A stretch of 36,446 nt of DNA from assembly GCA_947630605.1 (NCBI GenBank), contig CANRIO010000010.1:1-36446 (forward strand), written 5' to 3'. The notes beneath the pieces are model-generated. The model was not told the origin of the DNA and did not search any database. It saw only the letters and a list, made by a program, of their open reading frames with translations. Shown here in pieces: positions 7,253-15,643 of the stretch; within the stretch, counting starts at the first letter, position 1; each line of letters starts with the position of its first letter. The DNA comes from an uncultured Clostridia bacterium. GTDB lineage: Bacteria; Bacillota; Clostridia; Christensenellales; Borkfalkiaceae. The position numbers were made by a program, and so were the translations under genes.

Positions 7253-7492
7253 TTATACAAAGAGTTCCTCCATAGGGACTTCGAGGACATGGGCGATCGC
7301 ATAGACCTCCTTGTCACTTGCAGAGCGAAGCTGGCCTTCGAGCTTGGAATAACTCGTCGGATTGATGTCAAGCCCCGCGACCTGCAGACGCGCAACAAAA
7401 TCCTTCTGCGAGATCGCACGCTGTTTTCGAAGCGCCTCCACCCGTCTGCCGATCAGATTACAGTCCCCGTACTCCTTCCTCCTGATCTTCAT
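7253..7492 (-). CDS. Small Xre/Cro-CI family HTH regulator
   Basis: 79 residues. A single helix-turn-helix of the Cro/CI type fills the protein: IGRRVEALRKQRAISQKDFV as helices 1-2, then INPTSYSKLEGQLRSASDKEVYAIAHVLEV, ending PMEELFV, the typical end of HTH_3 domains. AAGGGG lies just upstream of ATG 7492. It is divergent from the leucine-rich-repeat gene, whose promoter spacer contains a GGAATT inverted repeat, a plausible binding site. No effector domain is present. Confidence 0.85.
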   Translation of the reverse strand: MKIRRKEYGDCNLIGRRVEALRKQRAISQKDFVARLQVAGLDINPTSYSKLEGQLRSASDKEVYAIAHVLEVPMEELFV

Positions 7493-7538
7493 ATCCCCTT
7501 CCCATATTTCTTTTTTGGAATTTTATCACAGGAACATC

Positions 7539-7567
7539 TTGACATAATTCCGTTTTGGAATTATAAT
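7539..7567 (+). promoter_or_regulatory. Promoter of the LRR gene with an inverted repeat inside the spacer
   Basis: TTGACA (7539-7544), 17-nt spacer, TATAAT (7562-7567). The spacer carries AATTCC (7546-7551) and GGAATT (7557-7562), an inverted repeat that overlaps the -10 box. Further GGAATT half sites lie at about 7517-7522, 7581-7586 and 7621-7626. Probable operator of the divergent Xre regulator. Confidence 0.65.
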
Positions 7568-7629
7568 GTACTTATATCGCGGAATTTATGCGCGCGGGAA
7601 AGTGTGCCATTTCGTTTTATGGAATTCCA

Positions 7630-8682
7630 ATGAAAAAGTTCATCGAGCATCCCGTCGGAAAATGGTCGTATGGCCGCGGCCTAAGCGGCGAATTTGAACT
7701 TGACGGGGACAATTTGACCCTCTTTCAGACGCATTTCGGGAAGAGGGAACTTCTCGCCGAGGGGAGGATGGAACGCGGGAAGATCTCGTTGCGTTTTCTC
7801 GCGCCTTTGACGAAAGAAGGGCATACCATGTCCGAAGAAGCCCCTCAAGAAAGCGAACATGGGGCGGGCATAAGATACCTTCCCATTGCAGACGGTTATA
7901 GCGCGAGCGCAGATGGAAAGTCGGGCGGCGAGGTCGCGATCGAGGGCGAATATCTTGGAAGAAGGGTGTGTGAGGTCGCAAACGGTGCATTTGAAAACTG
8001 TTTTCGTCTGAAGGGTGTTTCCATCGGGGAAAATGTCAAAACCATCGGGGCGCGGGCCTTCTTCGATTGCCGTTCTCTCAAGGCAGTCTCCCTTCCAAAG
8101 GGACTTGAGCGCATCGGCGAACACGCCTTTTTCGGCTGTGATTCGCTCGAAGAGCTCACGCTTCCCGAGGGCGTCGTCGAGATCGGCAATCATGCCTTTG
8201 AGTTCTGCCGTTCGCTGAGGCGCATCCGTTTTCCCAAAAGCCTGAAAAGGGTCGGCCACGGTGCATTCTGGGGGTGCAGTTCGCTCAAAGAAGTGGAGGC
8301 CGAAGACCTTTGCATGTGGTGCCTCGTCTCCTTCGAGGGGACGGATGCAAACCCGCTCTCCGCGGGCGCGGAACTGTTTGTCGGAGGGGTGCCCTTCGTA
8401 CATGGTACCCTCCCGGAAGGCGTCAAAGAGATCGGACCCTATGTCTTTGCGGGAAGCAATGTGAAGACCGTTCGCCTTCCCGTAGGGATCCAAAAGATCA
8501 GCCCGCTTGCCTTCGAGGGGTGCACATCGCTCAATACAGTTTTTTATGGCGGCACGGCGAAGGCGTGGCTCGCGGTCGACAGGGGGAAGGGAGAGGCGCT
8601 CTCCGATGTCCGAATCGTATGCACGGACGGTACGATCGAGAGAGGCGGGACACTCAGGCGCAACAAAAGTTTTCTTAAATAA
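7630..8682 (+). CDS. BspA-like leucine-rich repeat protein (LRR_5)
   Basis: 350 residues from ATG 7630. The N-terminal 100 residues are unfamiliar (MKKFIEHPVGKWSYGRG, a short beta-rich module). From about residue 125 come BspA/TpLRR repeats of 23 residues: FENCFRLKGVSIGENVKTIG, FFDCRSLKAVSLPKGLERIG, FFGCDSLEELTLPEGVVEIG, FEFCRSLRRIRFPKSLKRVG, FWGCSSLKEVEAEDL, a broken part, and FEGCTSLNTVFYGGTAKAW. There is no signal peptide or anchor, so it appears cytosolic, unlike many BspA-type surface proteins. ATG 7588 is an alternative start; neither has a good Shine-Dalgarno. It is divergent from the Xre regulator. Confidence 0.8.
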   Translation: MKKFIEHPVGKWSYGRGLSGEFELDGDNLTLFQTHFGKRELLAEGRMERGKISLRFLAPLTKEGHTMSEEAPQESEHGAGIRYLPIADGYSASADGKSGGEVAIEGEYLGRRVCEVANGAFENCFRLKGVSIGENVKTIGARAFFDCRSLKAVSLPKGLERIGEHAFFGCDSLEELTLPEGVVEIGNHAFEFCRSLRRIRFPKSLKRVGHGAFWGCSSLKEVEAEDLCMWCLVSFEGTDANPLSAGAELFVGGVPFVHGTLPEGVKEIGPYVFAGSNVKTVRLPVGIQKISPLAFEGCTSLNTVFYGGTAKAWLAVDRGKGEALSDVRIVCTDGTIERGGTLRRNKSFLK

Positions 8683-8715
8683 AAAACCGCCGACGGGGTC
8701 GGCGGTAAAATTTTA
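8681..8715. terminator. Bidirectional terminator between LRR gene and ychF
   Basis: A-run, ACCGCCGA (8686-8693), loop CGGGG, TCGGCGGT (8699-8706), AAAATTTT. Near-duplicate of the terminator at 7227-7247. Serves two converging genes. Confidence 0.8.
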
Positions 8716-8725
8716 CAGAATATTT

Positions 8726-9826
8726 TCAAACGTTGAAGCGGAAGAGGACGACGTCGCCGTCCTTCATCACATAGTCCTTGCCCTCCGAGCGGACCTTGCC
8801 CTTTTCGCGTGCGCCCGTAAGACCGCCGCATTCGAGCAGCGTCTCGTAGTCGACGACCTCCGCGCGGATGAATCCCTTTTCGAAGTCGGAGTGGATCTTG
8901 CCCGCTGCCTGCGGAGCCTTGGTGCCCTTGACGATCGTCCACGCGCGCGTCTCCTTTTCGCCCGCGGTGAGGTAGGAGATGAGCCCGAGGAGGGAGTAGG
9001 AGGCCTTGATGAGCTTGGAAAGTCCGCTCTCCTTGAGACCGAATTCCTCCAAAAAGACCGCCCTGTCCTCCTCGTCCATCTGGGCGAGTTCCTCCTCCGT
9101 CTTTGCACACACGACGATCGTCTCCGCGCCGTGCTCCCTTGCGTAAGTTTTGACCGCCTGCACGAGGGGCAAGAGCTCATCGGGGGTACCCATGTCCGCC
9201 TCCTTGATGTTCGCGCAGTAGATGACGGGCTTTGCAGAGAGGAGGAAGAGATTGTCGAGAAGCACCTTTTCGTCCTCGGAAACGGGGAGGGCGGAGGCGG
9301 GCCTTTCCTCCTCGAGATGCGCCTTTAATTTTTCGAGAAAGGCGTATTCCGCCGTGGCGCCCTTGTCCGAACCGCCGCGTGCGGCATTGCGGATGCGGTC
9401 CTGCCGCTTTTCCACCGCCTCGATGTCGGCGAGGATGAGCTCCAAATTGATGGTCGTGATGTCGCGGACGGGGTCGATGGTGCTCTCGACGTGGGTGATG
9501 TTCTCGTCCTCGAAACAGCGGACGACATGCACGATGGCGTCTACCTCGCGGATGTGCGAGAGGAATTTATTCCCGAGACCCTCGCCGCGGCTCGCCCCCT
9601 TCACAAGGCCGGCGATGTCCACGAATTCGACGACGGCGGGGGTGACCTTTTTGCTCGAATAGAGGGCGGCGAGCTTGTCGAGGCGTTCATCGGGGACGGC
9701 GACGACGCCGACGTTCGGCTCGATGGTGCAGAAGGGGTAGTTGGCCGCCTCCGCGCCCGCATGGGTGATGGCATTGAACAGGGTGGATTTTCCGACGTTG
9801 GGAAGTCCCACAACTCCGAGCTTCAT
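8726..9826 (-). CDS. ychF: Redox-regulated ATPase YchF
   Basis: 366 residues, the normal length of the Obg-related YchF/OLA1 family, which binds ribosomes and prefers ATP. G1 motif GLPNVGKSTLFNAIT is at residues 5-19, G3 is DIAGLVKGASRGEGLGNKFL, and the NxxE-type NIKEAD takes the place of NKxD. The C-terminal TGS domain holds TAGEKETRAWTIVKGTKAPQ, ending DVVLFRFNV as expected. GGAG lies upstream of ATG 9826. Promoter TTGCCC-17-TATAAT (9884-9856) is back to back with the argS promoter. Confidence 0.96.
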   Translation of the reverse strand: MKLGVVGLPNVGKSTLFNAITHAGAEAANYPFCTIEPNVGVVAVPDERLDKLAALYSSKKVTPAVVEFVDIAGLVKGASRGEGLGNKFLSHIREVDAIVHVVRCFEDENITHVESTIDPVRDITTINLELILADIEAVEKRQDRIRNAARGGSDKGATAEYAFLEKLKAHLEEERPASALPVSEDEKVLLDNLFLLSAKPVIYCANIKEADMGTPDELLPLVQAVKTYAREHGAETIVVCAKTEEELAQMDEEDRAVFLEEFGLKESGLSKLIKASYSLLGLISYLTAGEKETRAWTIVKGTKAPQAAGKIHSDFEKGFIRAEVVDYETLLECGGLTGAREKGKVRSEGKDYVMKDGDVVLFRFNV

Positions 9827-9855
9827 ATCGATCTCTCCAAATGTTCTTCGCGTTT

Positions 9856-9884
9856 ATTATAAAACATTTTCTCGGAATGGGCAA
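9856..9884 (-). promoter_or_regulatory. Promoter of ychF
   Basis: Minus strand: TTGCCC (9884-9879), 17-nt spacer, TATAAT (9861-9856). Confidence 0.7.
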
Positions 9885-9893
9885 GTCTTTCGG

Positions 9894-9922
9894 TTGCTTA
9901 AAATACAAAATTATGGTAAAAT
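9894..9922 (+). promoter_or_regulatory. Promoter of argS
   Basis: TTGCTT (9894-9899), 17-nt spacer, TAAAAT (9917-9922), divergent from the ychF promoter. Confidence 0.6.
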
Positions 9923-9946
9923 AACATATCGACAAAGGAGATGCAA

Positions 9947-11638
9947 ATGGATTATAAGGCTTATATTGCGGAAAGATTGCATGTGGAGGGGGTGAGCCCC
10001 GGGGAGATCGCCTCGGCGCTGGCCGTCCCGCCCGACACGAGCATGGGCGATTATGCCCTGCCCTGCTTCAAATTTGCGAAGGTTTTGAGAAGATCCCCCG
10101 TATCCATCGCGGAGGAGCTCGCGGGGAGTTTCCCCGCCGACGACGTGGTGGAAGGGGCGGCCGCTGTAGGCGGCTATCTCAACTTCCGTATCAATAAAAG
10201 AGGGCTCGCGGAGGAGACGCTTTGCCGCATTCAAAATGAGGGAACGAAGTATGGCTCCTCAGACATGGGTGGGGGAAAGACCGTCTGTATCGACTATTCT
10301 TCCGTCAATATCGCCAAGCCCTTCCACATCGGGCACCTCTCGACGACGGTGCTCGGCGGGGCGCTCTACCGCATCTTCGACTTCCTCGGATACAGGGCCG
10401 TCGGCATCAACCACCTCGGCGACTATGGGACGCAGTTCGGCAAACTCATCTCCGCCTACAAGCATTGGGGGGACCGCGAGGAGGTGGAAAAGGGCGGGAT
10501 CCACGCCGTCAACGACCTCTACGTGCGCTTCACAAGGGAGGCGACGGAGGAGATGGAGAGCGAGGCGCGGGAGTACTTCCGCCTCATCGAGAGCGGAGAC
10601 AGGGAGGCGAACGACCTCTTCGAGTGGTTCAAACGCCTCACCCTCGCCTATGTCGAGAAGATCTACGACCGCCTGCACATCACTTTCGACAGCTACGCGG
10701 GCGAACGCTTTTACACCGACAAGATGGAGCCCGTCATAAGGGAGCTCGAGGAAAAGGGTCTCCTCGTCGAAAGCCAGGGGGCGAAGATCGTCGATCTCGA
10801 GCCCTACGGCATGCCGCCCTGCCTTATCCTCCGTTCGGACGGTGCGTCGCTCTATGCGACCCGCGACCTCGCCGCCGCGATCTACCGCAAGAACACGTAC
10901 GATTTCGACAAGTGCCTCTACGTCGTCGCCTATCAGCAGAACTTGCATTTCAAGCAAGTTTTCAAAGTTTTGGAGCTGATGGGGAAGGAATGGGCGAAGG
11001 ACCTCGTCCACGTCGCCTACGGCATGGTGAGCCTCGAGGAGGGGGCCATGTCCACGCGAAAGGGCAACGTCGTGTGGCTCGAGGACGTCATCTCCCGCTG
11101 TGTGGAGAAGGCGTATGCCATCATCTCGGAGAAGAATCCCGACCTCGACGACAAGGCTTCCGTCGCCGAAAAGGTGGGCGTCGGGGCGGTCGTCTTCGGT
11201 GCGCTCTACAACAGCAAGATAAAGGACATCGTCTTCTCCTATGACAAGGCCCTGAACTTCGACGGCGAGACGAGCGTCTACGTGCAATACACCTGCGCCC
11301 GCGCCAATTCCGTTCTCGGCAAGGCGAGGGAGAAGGGGATACAGTGGAAGGACGCCGAAACTCTGCAGCCGTGCGCGCAGGAGTTCGACCTTCTGAAGGC
11401 GCTCGCCGAATTCCCCGAGACCGTGAAGACGGCCGCGAAAACTTATGAGCCGAGCGTCATCGCGCGCTACTGCGTCGACGTCGCGCAGAAGTTCAATAAA
11501 TTCTATATCGACTGCAAGATCATGGGGGCAGATTCGGACATGGTACGGGCATTTCGCCTCCGCCTGACCGAGGCGACCCTTCAGACGCTCACGAACGCCC
11601 TGACTCTTCTCGGCATCGGCGTTCCCGAGAAGATGTGA
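9947..11638 (+). CDS. argS: Arginyl-tRNA synthetase
   Basis: 563 residues, class I aminoacyl-tRNA synthetase charging tRNA-Arg. The N-terminal Add1 domain covers about residues 1-100. The class I signature is VNIAKPFHIGHLSTTVLGG (HIGH) and the second signature is the KMSKS-equivalent MSTRKGNVV. The C-terminal anticodon-binding domain has VQYTCARANSVL and ends TLTNALTLLGIGVPEKM. The ATG at 9941 touches the AGGAG directly; ATG 9947 is 6 nt from it and is the better start. The last base of the stop is the first base of the next ATG (TGATG), so translation is probably coupled with the HAD phosphatase. Confidence 0.97.
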   Translation: MDYKAYIAERLHVEGVSPGEIASALAVPPDTSMGDYALPCFKFAKVLRRSPVSIAEELAGSFPADDVVEGAAAVGGYLNFRINKRGLAEETLCRIQNEGTKYGSSDMGGGKTVCIDYSSVNIAKPFHIGHLSTTVLGGALYRIFDFLGYRAVGINHLGDYGTQFGKLISAYKHWGDREEVEKGGIHAVNDLYVRFTREATEEMESEAREYFRLIESGDREANDLFEWFKRLTLAYVEKIYDRLHITFDSYAGERFYTDKMEPVIRELEEKGLLVESQGAKIVDLEPYGMPPCLILRSDGASLYATRDLAAAIYRKNTYDFDKCLYVVAYQQNLHFKQVFKVLELMGKEWAKDLVHVAYGMVSLEEGAMSTRKGNVVWLEDVISRCVEKAYAIISEKNPDLDDKASVAEKVGVGAVVFGALYNSKIKDIVFSYDKALNFDGETSVYVQYTCARANSVLGKAREKGIQWKDAETLQPCAQEFDLLKALAEFPETVKTAAKTYEPSVIARYCVDVAQKFNKFYIDCKIMGADSDMVRAFRLRLTEATLQTLTNALTLLGIGVPEKM

Positions 11639-12282
11639 TGATCAAGGCAGTCTTATTCGATTTGGACGGGACCCTTCTCGACACCCTTCCCGATATCCGT
11701 CTCTCCCTCAACGAGACGCTCGCAAAGTTCGGCTATCCGCTCCTTTCGGCCTCAGAGACGCGTGCCTTCATCGGGGATGGGGCAAAAAGGCTCGTCGAGC
11801 GCGCCCTTCCCGCAAATGCCCCCGATTTAGATGCCGTATACGAGGATTTCCGCGCCCGCTATGCGGCGAGCGAGAACGCCCTCACCCGCCCCTTCGATGG
11901 GATAGAGGAACTTCTTCTTGCTCTCAAAGAGCGGGGGATCGGGCGGGCCGTCGTCACCAACAAGCCCGCGGAGGCCGCAAAAAAAGCGGTGGCGCAGTTC
12001 TTTTGCGATCTGATCGATGTGGTGTGCGGCGACAGCGGAAAATATCCCGTAAAGCCTGACCCGACCGCCACCCTTCACGCTGCAAGTTCCTTGGGGGCAA
12101 GGGCGGAGGAATGCCTCTTCGTCGGCGACGGCGAAGCGGACGTTCTGACGGCACGAAACGCGGACATGGGTGGGGTCTTTGTGCTCTGGGGGTACCGCTC
12201 GAGGGCGCAGCTCGAGGCGGTCGGAGGGAAAACTTTCCTCTCCTCCCCGCGGGAACTTCTCCCTATCCTGGGGCAATTTTGA
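11638..12282 (+). CDS. HAD family hydrolase, phosphoglycolate phosphatase-like
   Basis: 214 residues. Motif [11 protein letters not shown] (nucleophile Asp and acid/base Asp), motif II VVTNKP, motif III lysine in YPVKPDP, motif [16 protein letters not shown]. The helical cap lies between motifs I and II, as in the Gph/PGP group. Likely dephosphorylates 2-phosphoglycolate or another small phosphate ester; substrate cannot be fixed from sequence. GTG 11635 is an alternative start. It follows argS in the same transcript. Confidence 0.85.
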   Translation: MIKAVLFDLDGTLLDTLPDIRLSLNETLAKFGYPLLSASETRAFIGDGAKRLVERALPANAPDLDAVYEDFRARYAASENALTRPFDGIEELLLALKERGIGRAVVTNKPAEAAKKAVAQFFCDLIDVVCGDSGKYPVKPDPTATLHAASSLGARAEECLFVGDGEADVLTARNADMGGVFVLWGYRSRAQLEAVGGKTFLSSPRELLPILGQF

Positions 12283-12320
12283 GCGGAGCAAGAATTTTCG
12301 TTTTAATTTTTTCAAAGATA

Positions 12321-12349
12321 TTGCCAAGGCTTTTTCTTTGTGCTATAAT
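12321..12349 (+). promoter_or_regulatory. Promoter of the rubrerythrin gene
   Basis: TTGCCA (12321-12326), 17-nt spacer, TATAAT (12344-12349), followed by a short leader with AAAGGAGA before ATG 12384. Confidence 0.75.
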
Positions 12350-12383
12350 AAACGCAGAATTTCATCAAAAGGAGATAACTATC

Positions 12384-12959
12384 ATGAAAAGATGTGCGGT
12401 TTGCGGCGAGATCGTGCCCGACGATTGCGAAGTCTGCCCCGTCTGCAAGGCGAGGAAGTTCGAGCCCATCGAGGAAAAGGAATTTGCCTGCGAGCATCAT
12501 GTCGGCGACGGCGTCGTCGAGGACCAAGAGGTGATGGACGGCCTTCGCGCCAACTTCCAGGGGGAGTGCACCGAGGTCGGTATGTACCTTGCCATGGCAC
12601 GCGTTGCCGAGAGAGAGGGCTATCCCGAGATCGCCGAGGCTTACAAGCGCTATGCCTATGAAGAGGCGGATCACGCTTCCAAGTTCGCAGAGCTCTTGGG
12701 CGAAGTCGTCACCCCTTCCACCAAGAAGAACTTAGAGCTCCGTGCCGCCGCGGAAGCGGGCGCATGTGAGGGAAAACTCGCCCTTGCAAAGCGTGCAAAG
12801 GAACTCGGCTACGACGCCATCCACGACACCGTCCACGAGATGGCAAAGGACGAAGCGCGCCACGGCGCAGGGTTCAAGGGGCTTCTGAAACGCTATTTCC
12901 CCGCAAAGGAAAACGCCTCCAAGCCCTCCTACCTTCTCCTCTGCAGAGCGCCCAAATAA
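12384..12959 (+). CDS. Reverse rubrerythrin (rubredoxin domain first)
   Basis: 191 residues. The rubredoxin-type iron site is at the N-terminus (C4-x2-C7 and C18-x2-C21 in CAVCGEIV...CPVC) and is followed by a ferritin-like di-iron domain with [29 protein letters not shown] (ExxH), EAGACEG and [12 protein letters not shown] (ExxxRH). This order is the reverse of classical rubrerythrin and matches the 'reverse rubrerythrin' of clostridia, an NADH-dependent hydrogen peroxide/oxygen reductase system. Cytosolic. It has its own promoter and terminator, so it is monocistronic. No PerR box was identified by eye. Confidence 0.9.
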   Translation: MKRCAVCGEIVPDDCEVCPVCKARKFEPIEEKEFACEHHVGDGVVEDQEVMDGLRANFQGECTEVGMYLAMARVAEREGYPEIAEAYKRYAYEEADHASKFAELLGEVVTPSTKKNLELRAAAEAGACEGKLALAKRAKELGYDAIHDTVHEMAKDEARHGAGFKGLLKRYFPAKENASKPSYLLLCRAPK

Positions 12960-13001
12960 GGCCTTAAGGCTTACGCAAGAAACACAATAAGAAGCACCGA
13001 A

Positions 13002-13042
13002 GAGAAAAAGGGATGAGCGTTCGCGCTCCTCCCTTTTCTTTT
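13002..13042 (+). terminator. Terminator of the rubrerythrin gene
   Basis: GAGAAAAAGGGATGAGCG (13002-13019) pairs with CGCTCCTCCCTTTTCTTTT across a TTCG loop (one mismatch) and runs into T-rich sequence. Confidence 0.8.
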
Positions 13043-13099
13043 GCCGAAAAAGCAAATAGAAGGGCAAATAAAGGGGCAGATCAAAGGGGGACAAAAAAC

Positions 13100-13170
13100 G
13101 AGTAGAGTTTATAAATTCACATTCTACTCACGGTAGAACGGTTGACAAACGCGCGCGCACGCGTTATAAT
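13100..13170 (+). promoter_or_regulatory. Promoter with overlapping inverted repeats; leaderless start of the Xre-mcsAB-clpC operon
   Basis: TTGACA (13142-13147), 17-nt GC-rich spacer, TATAAT (13165-13170); ATG follows 6 nt later at 13177 with no Shine-Dalgarno. Upstream, GAGTAGA (13100-13106) mirrors TCTACTC (13123-13129), and TTCTAC (13122-13127) mirrors GTAGAA (13133-13138). These are candidate operator half sites. Confidence 0.65.
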
Positions 13171-13176
13171 GAGGGC

Positions 13177-13788
13177 ATGGAAGAAAAAGACCTTGCGGAG
13201 ATCATCGGAAGAAACATCATGCGCCTCCGCAAGACGGCAAACATGACGCAGCAGGAGCTCGCGGATAAGATCGGCTATTCCGACAAGTCCGTCTCCAAGT
13301 GGGAACAGGGGAACGGCATCCCCGATATCCGCACGCTCGCCCAGATCGCCTCCCTCTTCAACGTGTCGGTGGACGATCTCATCCACGAAGAGCGGGGCCG
13401 CGTGGTCATGCCCGCAAAGACGCGGCTTCTTCGTCGGGTCATCACCATGCTCTGCTCGGTGGCCATCTGCTGGCTCGTCGCCGTCATCGCCTTTGTCATC
13501 GGCGGCATCATTTCGCCCGGGGAAAAATACCTCTGGCTCGCCTTCGTGTATGCCATTCCCGCCTCCGCCATCGTCGTCCTCGTCTTCAGCTGTATCTGGT
13601 CGTATAAGTGGGTGCGCATCGCCGCCGTCTCCGTCCTCATCTGGACGGCTCTCGCCTGCATCTATCTCACCGTATATCTCACGACGGGGCAGCCGAAGAT
13701 CTGGCTCATCTTCCTTGTCGGCGTCCCGCTGCAATTTCTCGCGCTCCTCTTCTTCCTTTGGAGGAAGCGCATCCGTTTCTTTAAGTAA
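13177..13788 (+). CDS. Xre family regulator with C-terminal membrane domain
   Basis: 203 residues. HTH_3 domain at about residues 8-65 (IMRLRKTANMTQQELADKIG, SDKSVSKWEQGNGIPDIRTL, FNVSVDDLIHEE). Four predicted membrane helices follow in the C-terminal half (ITMLCSVAICWLVAVIAFVI, LAFVYAIPASAIVVLVFSCI, IAAVSVLIWTALACIYLTVY, WLIFLVGVPLQFLALLFFLW) and a basic end. It is a DNA-binding protein tethered to the membrane, a common Firmicutes type of unknown signal. It heads a tight gene series leading to mcsA-mcsB-clpC, where a CtsR repressor would usually stand. Confidence 0.85.
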   Translation: MEEKDLAEIIGRNIMRLRKTANMTQQELADKIGYSDKSVSKWEQGNGIPDIRTLAQIASLFNVSVDDLIHEERGRVVMPAKTRLLRRVITMLCSVAICWLVAVIAFVIGGIISPGEKYLWLAFVYAIPASAIVVLVFSCIWSYKWVRIAAVSVLIWTALACIYLTVYLTTGQPKIWLIFLVGVPLQFLALLFFLWRKRIRFFK

Positions 13789-13837
13789 AGACCCCGTCCT
13801 CGGACATGGGGTGTGCATTTGTTGTCTTGGAGGAATC

Positions 13838-14905
13838 ATGAAAGAGATCCCGATCCCCGCGGCATATGAAGCGCGGGAGAAAAAGAAGCGCCATTTGAGG
13901 CTCGGGGTGCGCATCCTCGGCATTTCGGCCGTCATTTTCGCCATTCTCGCCGTCCTCTGCCTTCTGGGCGTGTTTTTCTCCGTCATCGTTGCGGAATTCA
14001 ACCGTGGTGCCGCCCATCTTTGCTACTATCTCGCGGCGGGATTCGGGGGCGGCGGGGTCTTATTTGCCCTCCTCGCCTTCCTCATGGGGAAACTTTCGGG
14101 GAAAAGGGATCTGCTCACCGCCGACTTTTGCGAACGGTGCGACGGGGAGGACAGCTTCTTTGTGGGGGACGGGACGCTCGCGACCTTTGAGGAGGGGCAC
14201 CTCCGCCTTCACGACGAAGAGAACAGGACACAGATCGAGATCCCCTATTCGGAGCTCCGCGCCTTCTCCGTCTGTTCGCGCACGCGGCCCTGTGAGAGGG
14301 GACAGTGGGCGGTGATCCTCGAGGTCCCCCGCCGCTACATCATGAAAGAGGGGACCTTCTCCGAGAGCGACCCGCCCGCACTCATCCAGACGGACGCGAA
14401 GGAGCGGCTCTTCTCCACCCTCGCAAAATTCGGTATCGACCTTCTCGGTGAGCATCAGCCTTCGGACATGCCTACGGGGAAATGCTTCAAACCGCTGCAA
14501 AAATACTATCTGCCCGACATGAAAAAGAGGAACCGCGCGCTCCTCATCGGCGGGTTGGGATTGCTCCTTGTCGCTGCGGGGGTCCTCCTCGGCTTCCTCT
14601 TCAAAGTCACCGTGGGGGTGGTGTGCGCCGTCTTCGGCGTGTTCCTCCTCGCCCGCGCGGTCATCGCCTTCGTGCAGGCGCGCGGCATGCTCGCCATCTT
14701 CGAGGAGGGCATCTATTGGCGGGAGACGGACAGGCGGGAGAGCGCCTTCCTCAAGTGGGAGGAAGTGGAGCGCATCGAGCGCGGGGAGCACAAGGGTTTC
14801 CCCGTCCTCACGCTGCATTGTGTCTATGCGGACTTCTACTTCCCCGAGGTGGGCGATGTGTGGGAATATCTTCTCGAAACGCATCGGGAGAAGTGCGATG
14901 CGTGA
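13838..14905 (+). CDS. Membrane protein with four helices, unknown function
   Basis: 355 residues from ATG 13838 (TTGGAGGAATC immediately upstream). Two membrane helix pairs are separated by a beta-rich soluble domain: helices at about 27-50 and 62-83, a soluble region with SELRAFSVCSRTRPCERGQW, then helices at about 232-253 and 255-278, and a second beta-rich tail (LKWEEVERIERGEHKGFPVL). The two soluble parts look like PH-like/YcxB-like beta domains, but I do not recognise a named family. The 3' end overlaps the DUF1653 gene by 8 nt. Confidence 0.75.
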   Translation: MKEIPIPAAYEAREKKKRHLRLGVRILGISAVIFAILAVLCLLGVFFSVIVAEFNRGAAHLCYYLAAGFGGGGVLFALLAFLMGKLSGKRDLLTADFCERCDGEDSFFVGDGTLATFEEGHLRLHDEENRTQIEIPYSELRAFSVCSRTRPCERGQWAVILEVPRRYIMKEGTFSESDPPALIQTDAKERLFSTLAKFGIDLLGEHQPSDMPTGKCFKPLQKYYLPDMKKRNRALLIGGLGLLLVAAGVLLGFLFKVTVGVVCAVFGVFLLARAVIAFVQARGMLAIFEEGIYWRETDRRESAFLKWEEVERIERGEHKGFPVLTLHCVYADFYFPEVGDVWEYLLETHREKCDA

Positions 14906-15134
14906 ACTCAAGGTGGGCGGCGTCTACCGCCATTTCAAGGGGAATTTATACCGCGTCGAGGGGACGGCAAGGGACAGCGAGACGAAAGGCGTTCTCGTCC
15001 TCTACCGCCCGCTCTATGGCGAGGGGGAGCTTTGGGCAAGGCCGAAGGAGATGTTCCTCTCCGAAGTCGACCGTGAGAAGTACCCCGATATCTTGCAGAA
15101 ATACCGCTTCGAAGAGGTCGTCCTCGAGAAGTAG
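14898..15134 (+). CDS. DUF1653 domain protein
   Basis: 78 residues: MRELKVGGVYRHFKGNLYRV, then ARDSETKGVLVLYRPLYGEG, ELWARPKEMFLSEVDREKYP. The pattern G-x-Y-R-H-F-K-G-x-x-Y and the late W-x-R-P-x-x-M-F match DUF1653, a small SH3-like beta fold of unknown role. The ATG lies inside the end of the preceding gene with GGAG upstream, so the two are coupled; mcsA follows after 11 nt. Confidence 0.85.
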   Translation: MRELKVGGVYRHFKGNLYRVEGTARDSETKGVLVLYRPLYGEGELWARPKEMFLSEVDREKYPDILQKYRFEEVVLEK

Positions 15135-15145
15135 GCGGAGGGCCT

Positions 15146-15643
15146 ATGCTGTGTGCAGGCTGCGGAAAGAACACCGCAAAACTCTATACGCGTGAAGAGG
15201 ACGGGAAGAAGATCACCCTTCGGCTCTGCGCGGAATGCTACGAGAAGCTCTACCCCGAACGGGGGGAAGGGGGCGATTTCTTCGCGTCCTTCGTGGGCGG
15301 AGAAGGCAAGGAGGGGAAGTGCTGCCCCGCCTGCGGCACGACGCTTGCGGCCTTCCGCCATACGGGGCTTTTGGGATGTGCCTATTGCTATACGGCTTTC
15401 CGCGCCGAACTTCTCCCCGCCGTACGCTATGCGCAGGGCAAACTTCACCATGAGGGGAAGGCCCCGAGCGGGCGGGCGGACGAACAGTACGACACCATCC
15501 GCGAACTCGTCCACGAACAGGAACGGCTCAAGGCCTGCATCCGTGCGGCCGAGGCGGAGGGGGACGATTTCGTCGTGAATGAGCTTCTTGGCAAGCTCGC
15601 CGCGATCAACAGACGCCTCTATGGCGGGGAGGGCGAAGAATGA
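15146..15643 (+). CDS. mcsA: McsA, activator of the protein-arginine kinase
   Basis: 165 residues. Zinc-binding CxxC pairs are present: MLCAGCGKNTAKLY, LRLCAECYEKLY, KCCPACGTTLAAF and LGCAYCYTAF, as in McsA. The C-terminal UVR-like helix pair is HEQERLKACIRAAEAEGDDF and ELLGKLAAINRRLY. McsA binds McsB and stimulates its arginine kinase activity toward misfolded proteins and the ClpC system. The stop overlaps the mcsB start as ATGA. Confidence 0.9.
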   Translation: MLCAGCGKNTAKLYTREEDGKKITLRLCAECYEKLYPERGEGGDFFASFVGGEGKEGKCCPACGTTLAAFRHTGLLGCAYCYTAFRAELLPAVRYAQGKLHHEGKAPSGRADEQYDTIRELVHEQERLKACIRAAEAEGDDFVVNELLGKLAAINRRLYGGEGEE

